Position numbers and translations under genes: made by a program
In this document: positions 1-6,779 of the stretch, in pieces
How the letters are laid out: every line of letters begins with the position of its first letter
Numbering within the stretch: position 1 is the first letter of the stretch
Notes under the pieces: model-generated
Databases searched by the model: none
What the model was told of the DNA's origin: nothing
The model's input: the letters and a program-made list of their open reading frames with translations, nothing else
DNA from: Sulfuricella sp.
GTDB lineage: Bacteria > Pseudomonadota > Gammaproteobacteria > Burkholderiales > Sulfuricellaceae
DNA: 10,733 nucleotides
Reading direction: 5' to 3'
NCBI GenBank assembly: GCA_030696235.1
Contig: JAUYSN010000302.1
Coordinates: forward strand, 1 to 10,733

Positions 1-52
1 GTTGCTTTGAAAAAGAGCAAATATGTCCTAATATGGGGAACGCGTAAAGAGC

Positions 53-265
53 GCATTTGCCAACGGGTGCGATTAAAAGTGGCATCTACGTTTTTTGCGA
101 TACCCAGTGAGATATGTAGGTCGGAAAAGCGTAGCGCCTTCCGACGTTTGGTAATTCTTGCGGTGGATAACGCTGCGCTCATCCACCCTACATTAGCTAC
201 GCTGGCTCGATCACGGCAAGCTTTGTACCCAGATGCCACTTTTAATCACACCCTTTGCCAACTGC
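53..265. repeat. Diverged inverted repeat enclosing a REP pair
   Basis: Positions 53-87 and the reverse complement of 231-265 match at 31 of 35 positions, including a perfect 17-base core (GATTAAAAGTGGCATCT at 71-87). The arms lie 143 bases apart and the REP-type pair at 116-191 lies between them. No open transposase frame is present, and I see no target-site duplication just outside the arms. The arms could be the ends of a short non-autonomous element (MITE-like), or relics of an insertion sequence; the AAAAGTGGCATCT core loosely recalls the repeated end motifs of IS21-family elements, but that is only a resemblance. Positions 1-52 contain nothing I recognise. Confidence 0.6.
116..191. repeat. 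Pair of inverted REP-type hairpins (REPIN-like)
   Basis: Two imperfect palindromes face each other. The first has stem GTCGGAA (120-126) with TTCCGAC (139-145), and an inner GCG/CGC stem. The second has stem GGTGGAT (162-168) with ATCCACC (181-187). The unit opens with GTAGG (116-120) and closes with CCTAC (187-191). A 5' GTAG tetranucleotide followed by an imperfect hairpin is the known signature of REP elements mobilised by REP-associated tyrosine transposases, and two REPs in inverted order form a REPIN. Family membership is inferred from structure only; copy number in the genome cannot be seen here. Confidence 0.65.
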
Positions 266-282
266 ATTATTATATCCCTGCG

Positions 283-2007
283 ATGAAATTTAAATATCTC
301 TTGCTGGCCCCCGTCGCGCTGGTTGCTGCCGGGTGCGCCCAACTGTTGCCGAAAGAAGCCGTTCAGCCCGCCGCTGTGCCGGAGCGCGCAGAGCGAAGCC
401 CGGAGCTGCCCAAGGTCGACTTGACCGGGGCTCTCCTGTTTCAGTATCTGGTTTCGGAGGTCGCCGGGCAACGTGGCGATACGGCGCTGGCCACCGAGGG
501 TATGCTGGATCTGGCCAAAAAAACTCGCGATCCGCGCTTGGCAAAGCGGGCCGCCGAGATGGCCCTGCAGTCGCAGCGCGAAGCCCAGGCACTGGAGGCG
601 GCAACGCTGTGGCAACAGACCGACCCGGACGAAGCCCAGGCGCGGCAGGCCGTGGCCGCGATTTTGCTGAACAGCGGCCGCCTGCAGGAAGCCAAGCCCC
701 ATCTGGAGAAATTGCTGGCAGGAGAAGGCGACAACGTTGGCGCAGCGTTGCTGCATTTGAATCAGATGCTGTCGCGGCAGCAGGATAAGCCGGCCACCCT
801 GGCTCTGGTGCAGGAGTTGGCCGCGCCCTACCTGAATCGCGCCGAAGCGCATTTTGCTATTGCCTATGCGGCATGGAGTGCGGGCAAAGATGAACTGGCG
901 CTGCGTGAAATTCGCGAGGCAAGGCGGCTCCGTTCCGAATGGGAAGCGGCGGCGCTGTTCCAGGGTCAGCTGCTGCAGCGTACCTCCATCCCCGAGGCGC
1001 TGGGGTTCTACCGGAGCCTGCTCGGCGATTATCCCAAAATGCAGGATGTGCGCCTGGCTTATGCCCGTTTGCTGGTGAGCGACCGCCAATACGTCGAGGC
1101 GCGCGCCCAGTTCGAAAAACTGCTCGGCGATCTGCCCGGAAATCCCGAGGTAAGCGTGGCGGTCGGATTGCTGTCGATGCAGCTCAAGGATTACGATGCT
1201 GCGGAGAAATACCTGAAACAGGCGCTGGCCGGCCAATACCGCGATGAAGCCACGGTGCGCATGTATCTCGGCCAGTTGTTCGATGAGCGTGGGCGTTACG
1301 AGGAAGCGGCAAACTGGTATGGTTCGGTCGGCCGGGGCGATCAGTATGTTCCCGCGCAAATCCGTCATGCGGCCATGCTGGCCAAACAGGGCAAGCTTTC
1401 AGAGGCACGTCAGCACCTCAGGCAGGTCCCGGTGCAGAACAACCAGCAACGGGTTCAGGTGGTCGTGGCGGAGGCGCAGTTGCTGCGGGATGCCAAGGCT
1501 TACGGCGAGGCGTTTGAGTTGTTGGGCAAGGCGCTGGAGAAGCTGCCGAATTATCCTGATCTGCTCTACGACCATGCGATGGCGGCGGAAAAGTTGGGCA
1601 AGGTCGATATTCTCGAGCAGGATCTGCGCAAGCTGATCCAGATCAAGCCCGATTACGCCCACGCCTACAATGCGCTGGGTTATACCCTGGCGGATCGCTC
1701 CGAGCGTCTGGATGAGGCGCGGCAGCTGATCGAAAAGGCGCTTGAACTGGCACCGGGCGACTTTTTTGTCATGGACAGTCTGGGCTGGGTGCATTACCGC
1801 ATGGGGCAACTCGAAAAGGCGGAAGACACCCTGAGGCGCGCCTATCTCGGTCAGCGCGATGCGGAAATCGCGGCGCACCTTGGCGAAGTTCTGTGGGCCC
1901 GGGGCAAGCGCGAAGAGGCAGAAAAAATCTGGCGCGCCGCTCTGAAGGAAAATCCCGGGCACGAAGTGTTGTTGAATGTCATCAAGAAATTTATTCCTGC
2001 AAAGTAG
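283..2007 (+). CDS. Tetratricopeptide-repeat outer-membrane lipoprotein
   Basis: Encodes 574 residues. The frame stays open upstream to position 7, but I start at ATG 283 because it begins a textbook lipoprotein signal: basic n-region (MKFK), hydrophobic stretch, and lipobox VAAGC with the lipidated cysteine at residue 18. No clear Shine-Dalgarno precedes it, and the upstream frame is repeat DNA. The rest is helical and rich in TPR-like units, clearest toward the C-terminus (for example the YAHAYNALGYTLADR segment and the following LDEARQLIEKALELAPGD segment). It resembles the TPR lipoprotein next to lolB in Pseudomonas (PA4667 type), probably anchored in the outer membrane as a protein-interaction scaffold; its exact partner is unknown. 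The gene leads the lolB-ispE-prs block. Other TPR lipoproteins (PilF or BamD type) are much shorter and fit poorly. Confidence 0.88.
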   Translation: MKFKYLLLAPVALVAAGCAQLLPKEAVQPAAVPERAERSPELPKVDLTGALLFQYLVSEVAGQRGDTALATEGMLDLAKKTRDPRLAKRAAEMALQSQREAQALEAATLWQQTDPDEAQARQAVAAILLNSGRLQEAKPHLEKLLAGEGDNVGAALLHLNQMLSRQQDKPATLALVQELAAPYLNRAEAHFAIAYAAWSAGKDELALREIREARRLRSEWEAAALFQGQLLQRTSIPEALGFYRSLLGDYPKMQDVRLAYARLLVSDRQYVEARAQFEKLLGDLPGNPEVSVAVGLLSMQLKDYDAAEKYLKQALAGQYRDEATVRMYLGQLFDERGRYEEAANWYGSVGRGDQYVPAQIRHAAMLAKQGKLSEARQHLRQVPVQNNQQRVQVVVAEAQLLRDAKAYGEAFELLGKALEKLPNYPDLLYDHAMAAEKLGKVDILEQDLRKLIQIKPDYAHAYNALGYTLADRSERLDEARQLIEKALELAPGDFFVMDSLGWVHYRMGQLEKAEDTLRRAYLGQRDAEIAAHLGEVLWARGKREEAEKIWRAALKENPGHEVLLNVIKKFIPAK

Positions 2008-2010
2008 GCG

Positions 2011-2104
2011 GTGATGAGTAATGGGTGATGGGTGATGGGAAAAGTCAAAAACGGTGCGGTGGGGGGGTGACTTTTCCCATCACCCATCGCTCATCACCCA
2101 TTAC
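2011..2104. repeat. Long palindrome built of GTGATGG heptads
   Basis: Positions 2011-2047 and the reverse complement of 2068-2104 match at 32 of 37 positions; the innermost 21 are perfect and all five mismatches are transitions. Each arm carries four tandem 7-base units (GTGATGA, GTAATGG, GTGATGG, GTGATGG and their complements) followed by GAAAAGTCA. The loop at 2048-2067 is G-rich. The element starts 4 bases after the TPR gene stop and overlaps the start of lolB. It is probably a dispersed genomic repeat, an inference from its structure. In RNA it would form a very stable hairpin over the lolB start region. Confidence 0.75.
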
Positions 2105-2690
2105 GGGTTTGTTCGTCGCCTGTTGTTTCCCCTTGTTGCTATGGGGCTGCGCCGAACTGCCGGTGCCGCCGCCGGAGCTTGAATCAGCTGCCCGCCCGCA
2201 GGCCGATATCGGCGCTGATGGCTTGTTCCGGCTGGCAGGCCGGATCGGTGTGTCGCACGACGGGGAGAGTTTTTCAGGTTCGCTGCGGTGGAGTCACGGA
2301 ACCGGGGAGGACGAGATTTTCATCCTTTCCCCGCTGGGGCAGGGTGTCGCCCGTATTCTGAGCAATTCTGCCGGCGCCTCGCTGGAAACCGCGGAGGGTC
2401 GGAGTTACCGTGCCTCGGACGTGGAAAGCCTGACCGAGGAAGTGCTGGGCTGGCGCCTGCCGGCGCGCGGCCTGCAATACTGGGTGATGGGCCGCCCCGC
2501 ACCGGAAGGTGCGGCGGAGGGCGAGATGGACGAGAACATGCAGCTTCGCACCCTGCGTCAGGATGGCTGGCGCGTCGATTATCTCGGTTACCGGATGGTG
2601 CAGGGAACCTTGCTGCCGGCCAAGCTGGAAGTAACGCTGAACGAGCGCCTGCGGGTCCGGCTGGTGATCGATGACTGGGTGTTGCCATGA
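2028..2690 (+). CDS. lolB: Outer-membrane lipoprotein insertion protein LolB
   Basis: LolB accepts lipoproteins from the periplasmic carrier LolA and inserts them into the inner leaflet of the outer membrane; it is itself a lipoprotein. The hydrophobic signal ends in lipobox LLWGC, with the cysteine at codon 2148-2150. The mature part of about 180 residues shows the LolB pattern: an FRLAGRIGVSHDGESFSGSLRW strand region, an SPLGQGVARI segment, YWVMGRPAPEG (compare the WILGLPGD region of E. coli LolB) and a C-terminal beta strand ending in IDDWVLP. The start is uncertain: GTG 2025, ATG 2028 and GTG 2067 are all in frame, and all lie in the heptad palindrome. From 2028 the lipid cysteine is residue 41, long for a signal; from GTG 2067 it is residue 28. 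The stop overlaps the ispE start (ATGA). Confidence 0.85.
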   Translation: MGDGKSQKRCGGGVTFPITHRSSPITGLFVACCFPLLLWGCAELPVPPPELESAARPQADIGADGLFRLAGRIGVSHDGESFSGSLRWSHGTGEDEIFILSPLGQGVARILSNSAGASLETAEGRSYRASDVESLTEEVLGWRLPARGLQYWVMGRPAPEGAAEGEMDENMQLRTLRQDGWRVDYLGYRMVQGTLLPAKLEVTLNERLRVRLVIDDWVLP

Positions 2691-3520
2691 TGACCACCTT
2701 CCCCGCCCCGGCCAAGCTGAACCTGTTTCTGCATGTGGTGGGCCGGCGGCCGGACGGCTACCATTTATTGCAAACGGTGTTTCGTTTCGTCGATTACGGC
2801 GACAGCCTTTCTTTTACTATCCGTGATGATGGCGTGATCCGGCGGGTGAATCCGCTGCCCGGCCTGGACCCGGAACAGGATCTCACCGTGCGCGCTGCGC
2901 GTTTGCTGCAGCAGGAAACCGGATGCCGCCTGGGCGCGGATATCGTCCTGGAGAAGCGTTTGCCGATGGGCGGCGGCCTGGGTGGGGGCAGCTCCGATGC
3001 CGCTACTACGCTGCTGGCGCTGAACCGCTTGTGGAGCCTGAATCTCAGCCGCCAAATGTTGCAGGAGCTGGGTTTGCGCCTCGGCGCCGACGTGCCGGTG
3101 TTCGTGTTCGGCGAGAGCGCCTTTGCCGAGGGAGTGGGCGAAAAGCTCCGGCCGGTGGCGCTTCCGCCTGCCTGGTATGTGGTGCTGGTGCCGCCGGTGG
3201 CAGTTTCCACGGTAGAGATTTTTACCAGCAGGGAATTGACACGCGATACGAAACCTATCAAAATGTCGGACTTTTCAACGGGCTGCGGAAGAAACGATCT
3301 GGAGCCTGTGGTGTGCCGGAAGTACCCGCAGGTTGCCGAGTGCCTGGATTGGCTCAAGGCCTTCGGCGATGCCAGGATGACCGGATCGGGAGCGTGTGTT
3401 TTTGCCGCGTTTTCGAGTCAGGAAGAGGCGAATAGAGTGTTTTCCAAGAAGCCGGCGCAGATGGCCGGTTTTGTAGCAAAGGGCATGGACAGACATCCTT
3501 TGTACGATTTTGTAAGTTAG
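2687..3520 (+). CDS. ispE: 4-diphosphocytidyl-2-C-methyl-D-erythritol kinase
   Basis: Cytoplasmic GHMP-family kinase of the non-mevalonate (MEP) isoprenoid pathway: it phosphorylates CDP-methylerythritol with ATP. Visible family features are PAKLNLFLHV at the N-terminus (K10), a GRRPDGYH segment at about residues 19-26, the glycine-rich ATP loop GGGLGGGSSDAA at 95-106, LGADVPVF with the presumed catalytic D135, and the C-terminal GSGACVFAAF motif. At 277 residues it is of normal length. The start overlaps the lolB stop as ATGA, so translational coupling is likely; a second ATG at 2690 gives the same protein minus one residue. The TAG stop directly abuts the first base of tRNA-Gln. The order lolB-ispE-tRNA-Gln-prs is well conserved in this group. 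Confidence 0.96.
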   Translation: MMTTFPAPAKLNLFLHVVGRRPDGYHLLQTVFRFVDYGDSLSFTIRDDGVIRRVNPLPGLDPEQDLTVRAARLLQQETGCRLGADIVLEKRLPMGGGLGGGSSDAATTLLALNRLWSLNLSRQMLQELGLRLGADVPVFVFGESAFAEGVGEKLRPVALPPAWYVVLVPPVAVSTVEIFTSRELTRDTKPIKMSDFSTGCGRNDLEPVVCRKYPQVAECLDWLKAFGDARMTGSGACVFAAFSSQEEANRVFSKKPAQMAGFVAKGMDRHPLYDFVS

Positions 3521-3595
3521 TGGGGAGTCGCCAAGTGGTAAGGCACCGGATTTTGATTCCGGCATTCGTAGGTTCGATCCCTACCTCCCCAGCCA
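3521..3595 (+). tRNA. tRNA-Gln (anticodon UUG)
   Basis: A complete cloverleaf of 75 bases with encoded CCA. The acceptor stem TGGGGAG (3521-3527) pairs perfectly with CTCCCCA (3585-3591), followed by discriminator G and CCA (3593-3595). The anticodon stem is CCGGA/TCCGG (3546-3550 and 3558-3562), its loop TTTTGAT carrying anticodon TTG at 3553-3555, which reads CAA and by wobble CAG. The T arm is GTAGG/CCTAC (3568-3572 and 3580-3584) with loop TTCGATC. A U1-A72 first pair is usual for tRNA-Gln. It is probably co-transcribed with ispE and released by RNase P and 3' trimming, as there is no room for its own promoter outside ispE. Confidence 0.97.
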
Positions 3596-3611
3596 GTTGT
3601 AATCCAAACCG

Positions 3612-3650
3612 GTAGGGACGTCGCATGCGCCGTCCCTACGTTTGTTTTTA
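3612..3650 (+). terminator. Terminator-like hairpin after tRNA-Gln
   Basis: A perfect 9-base-pair stem, GTAGGGACG (3612-3620) with CGTCCCTAC (3631-3639), has a 10-base loop and is followed by the T-rich run TTTGTTTTT (3641-3649). This looks like a rho-independent terminator or a processing/attenuation hairpin. The T run runs into the prs Shine-Dalgarno (AAGGG, 3650-3654), so prs has no room for its own promoter behind it. The GTAG...CTAC ends also fit a REP-like dispersed hairpin. Confidence 0.6.
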
Positions 3651-3660
3651 AGGGCGCATC

Positions 3661-4611
3661 ATGGCATACGGCAGCATGATGGTTTTCACCGGCAACGCAA
3701 ATCCCCGGCTTGCCGAGGAGGTGGTGAAACATCTCAATCTTCGCCTCGGGCGAGCGACGGTCGGTCGTTTCAGCGACGGCGAGGTGATGATCGAGATCCT
3801 CGAAAACGTGCGCGGCAAGGATGTATTCGTGCTGCAGTCGACCTGCACCCCGACCAATGACACCCTGATGGAAGTCCTGGTGATGGTGGACGCGCTCAAG
3901 CGCTCCTCGGCCGGACGCATCACCGCGGCCATTCCCTACCTGGGCTATGCGCGCCAGGACCGCAGGCCGCGCTCGGCGCGCGTGGCGATCACCGCCAAGG
4001 TGGTGGCGAACATGCTCACCAGCGCCGGCGTGGACCGCCTGCTGACCATGGACCTGCATGCCGACCAGATCCAGGGCTTTTTCGACATTCCGGTGGACAA
4101 CGTCTACGCCGCACCGATACTGCTCGGCGATGTGTGGAAGCAGCATTACGAGAACCTGATCGTGGTGTCGCCCGACGTCGGCGGTGTGGTGCGTGCCCGT
4201 GCACTGGCCAAACGCCTCGACGTGGATCTGGCGATCATCGACAAACGCCGTCCCAAGCCCAACGTCGCCAAGGTGATGCACATCATCGGCGACGTCCGGG
4301 GCCGTACCTGCGTGCTGATGGACGATCTGGTCGATACCGCCAACACCCTGTGCGAGGCCGCTTCGGCCTTGAAAGAGCACGGCGCGGAGAAGGTGGTGGC
4401 GTACTGTACCCACCCGGTGCTGTCCGGCCCGGCGGTGGAGCGCATCATGGGTTCGCATCTGGACGAGCTGGTGGTGACCGACACCATCCCCTTGCGCGAA
4501 GAAGCCAAAAATTGCAGCCGCATCCGTCAGCTTTCCGTGGCGGAACTGATGGCCGAAACGATGCGCCGGATCAGCAACGAGGATTCGGTCAGCTCGCTGT
4601 TCATGGAATAA
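3661..4611 (+). CDS. prs: Ribose-phosphate pyrophosphokinase (PRPP synthetase)
   Basis: Makes phosphoribosyl pyrophosphate from ribose 5-phosphate and ATP, for nucleotide, histidine and tryptophan synthesis; cytoplasmic, class I family, normally hexameric. Its 316 residues match the usual length. Visible motifs are FSDGE (37-41), the ATP-binding loop [12 protein letters not shown] (96-107), [11 protein letters not shown] with H133 (131-141), the pyrophosphate loop PDVGGVVRA (171-179) and the PRPP loop [10 protein letters not shown] (221-230). The PRPP loop has Asn where E. coli has Gly (DTGGTL). Start ATG 3661 follows AAGGG at 3650-3654 with suitable spacing. The gene sits in its conserved place between tRNA-Gln and rplY. 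Expression probably depends on read-through of the preceding hairpin. Confidence 0.97.
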   Translation: MAYGSMMVFTGNANPRLAEEVVKHLNLRLGRATVGRFSDGEVMIEILENVRGKDVFVLQSTCTPTNDTLMEVLVMVDALKRSSAGRITAAIPYLGYARQDRRPRSARVAITAKVVANMLTSAGVDRLLTMDLHADQIQGFFDIPVDNVYAAPILLGDVWKQHYENLIVVSPDVGGVVRARALAKRLDVDLAIIDKRRPKPNVAKVMHIIGDVRGRTCVLMDDLVDTANTLCEAASALKEHGAEKVVAYCTHPVLSGPAVERIMGSHLDELVVTDTIPLREEAKNCSRIRQLSVAELMAETMRRISNEDSVSSLFME

Positions 4612-4614
4612 TTT

Positions 4615-4680
4615 TTTGCGGAGCCGGTTTTATACCGGTTCTGCGCAAACCGAATGCTGCCTGGTCGCGGGCGGCATTTT
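4615..4680 (+). promoter_or_regulatory. Two hairpins in the prs-rplY spacer
   Basis: The first hairpin pairs TTTGCGGAGCCGGT (4615-4628) with ACCGGTTCTGCGCAAA (4634-4649) around a 5-base loop, with G-U pairs and a 2-base bulge. It is preceded, not followed, by a T run, so it is not a normal plus-strand terminator. The second pairs TGCTGCC (4655-4661) with GGCGGCA (4670-4676, one G-U pair) and is followed by TTTT (4677-4680), then by the rplY ribosome-binding site AGGAG (4687-4691). They could attenuate or process the message so that L25 output differs from Prs output; this role is inferred. Confidence 0.4.
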
Positions 4681-4698
4681 ACCTTTAGGAGCATCAAC

Positions 4699-5313
4699 AT
4701 GAAAATCGAAATCAGCGCAACCGCGCGCACGCTACAGGGAACGGGTGCGAGCCGCCGCCTGCGTCGCACGGGCCGCATCCCGGCAGTGGTTTATGGCGCA
4801 GGCAAGGATGCCGCAGCCATCGAACTGGATCACAAGGAAGTGTTCTACAAACTGAAGAACGAGTCCTTTCACGCCACCATCCTGACGTTGAACCTCGACG
4901 GCAAGAGCGAGCAGGTGCTGCTGCGTGACTACCAGATGCACCCGTTCCGCCCGGTGGTGATGCACGTGGACTTCCAGCGCGTCAACCCGAAAGAGAAGAT
5001 CCACATGAAGGTGCCGCTGCATTTCGCCAATGCCGAAATCGCTCCCGGCGTGAAGCTCTCTGCCGGTATCGTCAGCCACATTATCACCGAAGTGGACGTG
5101 GCCTGCCTGCCGCAGGACCTGCCCGAGTTCATCGAGGTGGATCTGGCCGACCTGGCTGCCGGTCACTCGATTCACCTGTCCGAGCTGAAACTGGGCAAGG
5201 GCATCGAACTGATCCCGCTGACCAAAGGCGAAGATCTGGCTGTGGCGACGATCACTATTCCGCGCGGTGCTGTGGAAGCAGCAGCAGCGGCAGAGGCCGA
5301 AGCCAAGGCATAA
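4699..5313 (+). CDS. rplY: 50S ribosomal protein L25, long CTC/TL5 form
   Basis: Binds the 5S rRNA in the central protuberance of the large ribosomal subunit. The 204-residue product is the two-domain CTC form rather than the roughly 94-residue E. coli L25. An N-terminal L25 barrel (about 1-95, including [17 protein letters not shown] and the MHVDFQRV segment) is followed by the TL5 C-terminal beta domain (about 96-190, with [19 protein letters not shown] and a GHSIHLSEL segment). The tail is alanine- and glutamate-rich. ATG 4699 is chosen over in-frame upstream codons because AGGAG lies at 4687-4691 and the family begins at this methionine. A strong terminator follows the gene. Confidence 0.95.
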   Translation: MKIEISATARTLQGTGASRRLRRTGRIPAVVYGAGKDAAAIELDHKEVFYKLKNESFHATILTLNLDGKSEQVLLRDYQMHPFRPVVMHVDFQRVNPKEKIHMKVPLHFANAEIAPGVKLSAGIVSHIITEVDVACLPQDLPEFIEVDLADLAAGHSIHLSELKLGKGIELIPLTKGEDLAVATITIPRGAVEAAAAAEAEAKA

Positions 5314-5348
5314 GCGAACTTCGCAGCTGCTTGGCTGCTTGTAAGGAG

Positions 5349-5394
5349 CCCGTCGAGCATACGACCTTTATGGGGTGCGCTCGGCGGGTTTTTT
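5349..5394 (+). terminator. Rho-independent terminator after rplY
   Basis: Stem CCCGTCGAGC (5349-5358) pairs with GCTCGGCGGG (5379-5388), ten pairs with one G-U, around a 20-base loop, followed by six T (5389-5394). This is a canonical intrinsic terminator. It ends 16 bases before the pth start codon, so pth and rsuA would be read by partial read-through or from a promoter I cannot identify. Confidence 0.8.
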
Positions 5395-5410
5395 CATTGG
5401 TGGACGGGAA

Positions 5411-6007
5411 ATGACGACAGGAATCCGCCTGATTGTGGGCTTGGGAAATCCGGGACGGGAGTACGAGGCCACCCGGCACAATGCCGGCTACTGGTGGGTG
5501 GATGCCGTGGTGGCGGGAAAATCCGTCGGCTTCAAGCCTGAAAAAAAGTTTCATGGCCTGGCCGCCCGGCTCGCCGTCAATAACCGCGAGGTCTGGCTGC
5601 TGAAGCCGGAAACCTTCATGAACCTCAGCGGCCGGGCCGTCTGCGCACTGGCCGGTTTTTACAAGATCGCGCCGGACGAGATACTGGTGGTGCACGACGA
5701 GCTCGATTTGCCTCCAGGTACGGTGCGGCTGAAAAAAGGCGGTGGTCACGGCGGCCATAACGGCCTGAAGGACATCATCGCCCAACTCGGCACGCCGGAT
5801 TTCTGGCGCTTGCGCTTGGGTATCGGCCATCCCGGCGACCGCAACGCGGTGGTGAATTTCGTGCTCAATGCGCCGCAGCGCGCAGAGCAGGAACTGATCG
5901 AGGCCGCCGTCGATGCCAGCCTCGCCGCTCTGCCGCAACTGCTGTCGGGGGATTTCCCCGCCGCGATGATCAAGCTGCACACCAAACCGAAATCGGAAGC
6001 GCCTTGA
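5411..6007 (+). CDS. pth: Peptidyl-tRNA hydrolase
   Basis: Cleaves the ester bond of peptidyl-tRNAs dropped from the ribosome, recycling tRNA; cytoplasmic and monomeric. The 198 residues are close to the E. coli length. All expected active-site residues are visible at an offset of three from E. coli: N13 in GLGNPG, catalytic H23 in TRHNAG, N71 in FMNLSGR, D96 in HDELDLPPG, and H116/N117 in GGHNGLK. ATG 5411 is chosen because it places GLGNPG near the N-terminus as in the family; the frame is open upstream to GTG 5375, but that lies in the terminator. The ribosome-binding site is weak (GGTGGA at 5399-5404). Its TGA overlaps the TTG start of the next gene. Confidence 0.96.
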   Translation: MTTGIRLIVGLGNPGREYEATRHNAGYWWVDAVVAGKSVGFKPEKKFHGLAARLAVNNREVWLLKPETFMNLSGRAVCALAGFYKIAPDEILVVHDELDLPPGTVRLKKGGGHGGHNGLKDIIAQLGTPDFWRLRLGIGHPGDRNAVVNFVLNAPQRAEQELIEAAVDASLAALPQLLSGDFPAAMIKLHTKPKSEAP

Positions 6008-6723
6008 GCAAGCTGAGCCTGGACCTGATCCTCAAATCGCAGGGCTTCGGCACCCGCAAGTGGTGTCGTCAGCTGGTCAGCGAGGGTGAGGTATCCATCG
6101 CCGGCGAAACGGTGACCGACCCTCGCGCCACCTTCGAAACAGCCGGCCTCGAGTTCACGCTTTTCGACGAGGTGTGGGTTTATCGCGAGCATGTCTATAT
6201 CGCGCTGAACAAGCCCGCCAATTTTGAATGTTCCAGGAAGCCCAGCCACCACCCCGGCGTGCTGACCCTGTTGCCGGAACAGTTCACCTGGCGCGACGTG
6301 CAACCGGTGGGCCGCCTCGATCACGACACCACCGGGATATTGCTGATGTCGGATGACGGCGCTTTTATTCACGCCCAGTCATCGCCCAAACGGCACGTCC
6401 CCAAGGTTTATGCGGCCACCACGCACGACCCGGTGACGCCCGAGCTGGTCGAACAACTGCTGGCCGGCGTAAAGCTGCACGATGAGCCCGCACCGCTGGC
6501 AGCGGTGACCTGCCGCAAGCTGGCCGAGCACCAGATGGAGATCGTGCTCGAGCAGGGCAAGTACCATCAGGTCAAGCGCATGCTGGCCGCCGCCGGCAAT
6601 CATTGCACTGCCTTGAGCCGCACGGCGATCGGCAAATTGACGCTGGAAGCGCTGGGGCTGAAAGAGGGCGAATGGTGTTACCTGGACGAAGCGCAGCGGG
6701 CATTGCTGGCGCCGGGCGTGTGA
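6004..6723 (+). CDS. rsuA: 16S rRNA pseudouridine synthase, RsuA family
   Basis: Probably isomerises uridine 516 of 16S rRNA to pseudouridine. The 239-residue product has an N-terminal S4 RNA-binding domain (about 4-50), a linker with the [13 protein letters not shown] segment (compare YFMLNKPQGYVCS in E. coli RsuA), the catalytic motif [17 protein letters not shown] with D106 as the presumed nucleophile, and the late YHQVKRM motif. The start is TTG 6004, overlapping the pth stop as TTGA, with GGAAG at 5995-5999; the S4 domain begins at once, leaving no better start downstream. The coupling suggests co-expression with pth. RluB, RluE and RluF are paralogues with the same fold; similarity along the whole length favours RsuA, but target specificity is inferred. 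Confidence 0.85.
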   Translation: MSKLSLDLILKSQGFGTRKWCRQLVSEGEVSIAGETVTDPRATFETAGLEFTLFDEVWVYREHVYIALNKPANFECSRKPSHHPGVLTLLPEQFTWRDVQPVGRLDHDTTGILLMSDDGAFIHAQSSPKRHVPKVYAATTHDPVTPELVEQLLAGVKLHDEPAPLAAVTCRKLAEHQMEIVLEQGKYHQVKRMLAAAGNHCTALSRTAIGKLTLEALGLKEGEWCYLDEAQRALLAPGV

Positions 6724-6733
6724 GGGTTATAAT
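6703..6733 (+). promoter_or_regulatory. Candidate sigma70 promoter for ychF
   Basis: A perfect -10 box TATAAT occurs at 6728-6733, with a weak -35 TTGCTG at 6703-6708 (spacer 19, long). A start of transcription near 6740 would give a leader of about 40 bases before ychF. Only the -10 is strong. Confidence 0.4.
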
Positions 6734-6779
6734 GGCTGTTTGGTTTGCCTGGAAGTGAATTGATAATTAAAGGATTTTC

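Noticed and set aside
7..282. Open frame upstream of the TPR lipoprotein, giving a 666-residue protein
   Set aside because: It runs through the inverted repeat and REP pair, and a clear lipoprotein signal begins at ATG 283. The longer frame is most likely chance.
211..1368. Long minus-strand frame opposite the TPR gene
   Set aside because: It has no recognisable domain, the plus strand has strong lipoprotein and TPR evidence, and high GC often opens antisense frames. The same applies to long minus-strand frames at 3517-4458, 6678-7721 and 8997-10058.
4321..4350. Prs PRPP loop reads DTANTL rather than the DTGGTL of E. coli
   Set aside because: I recall the same variant in some betaproteobacterial Prs proteins, and all other motifs are intact, so it is probably lineage variation.
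5326..5341. Tandem GCTGCTTG duplication after rplY
   Set aside because: Only two 8-base copies in a short spacer, with no further structure; probably chance or slippage.
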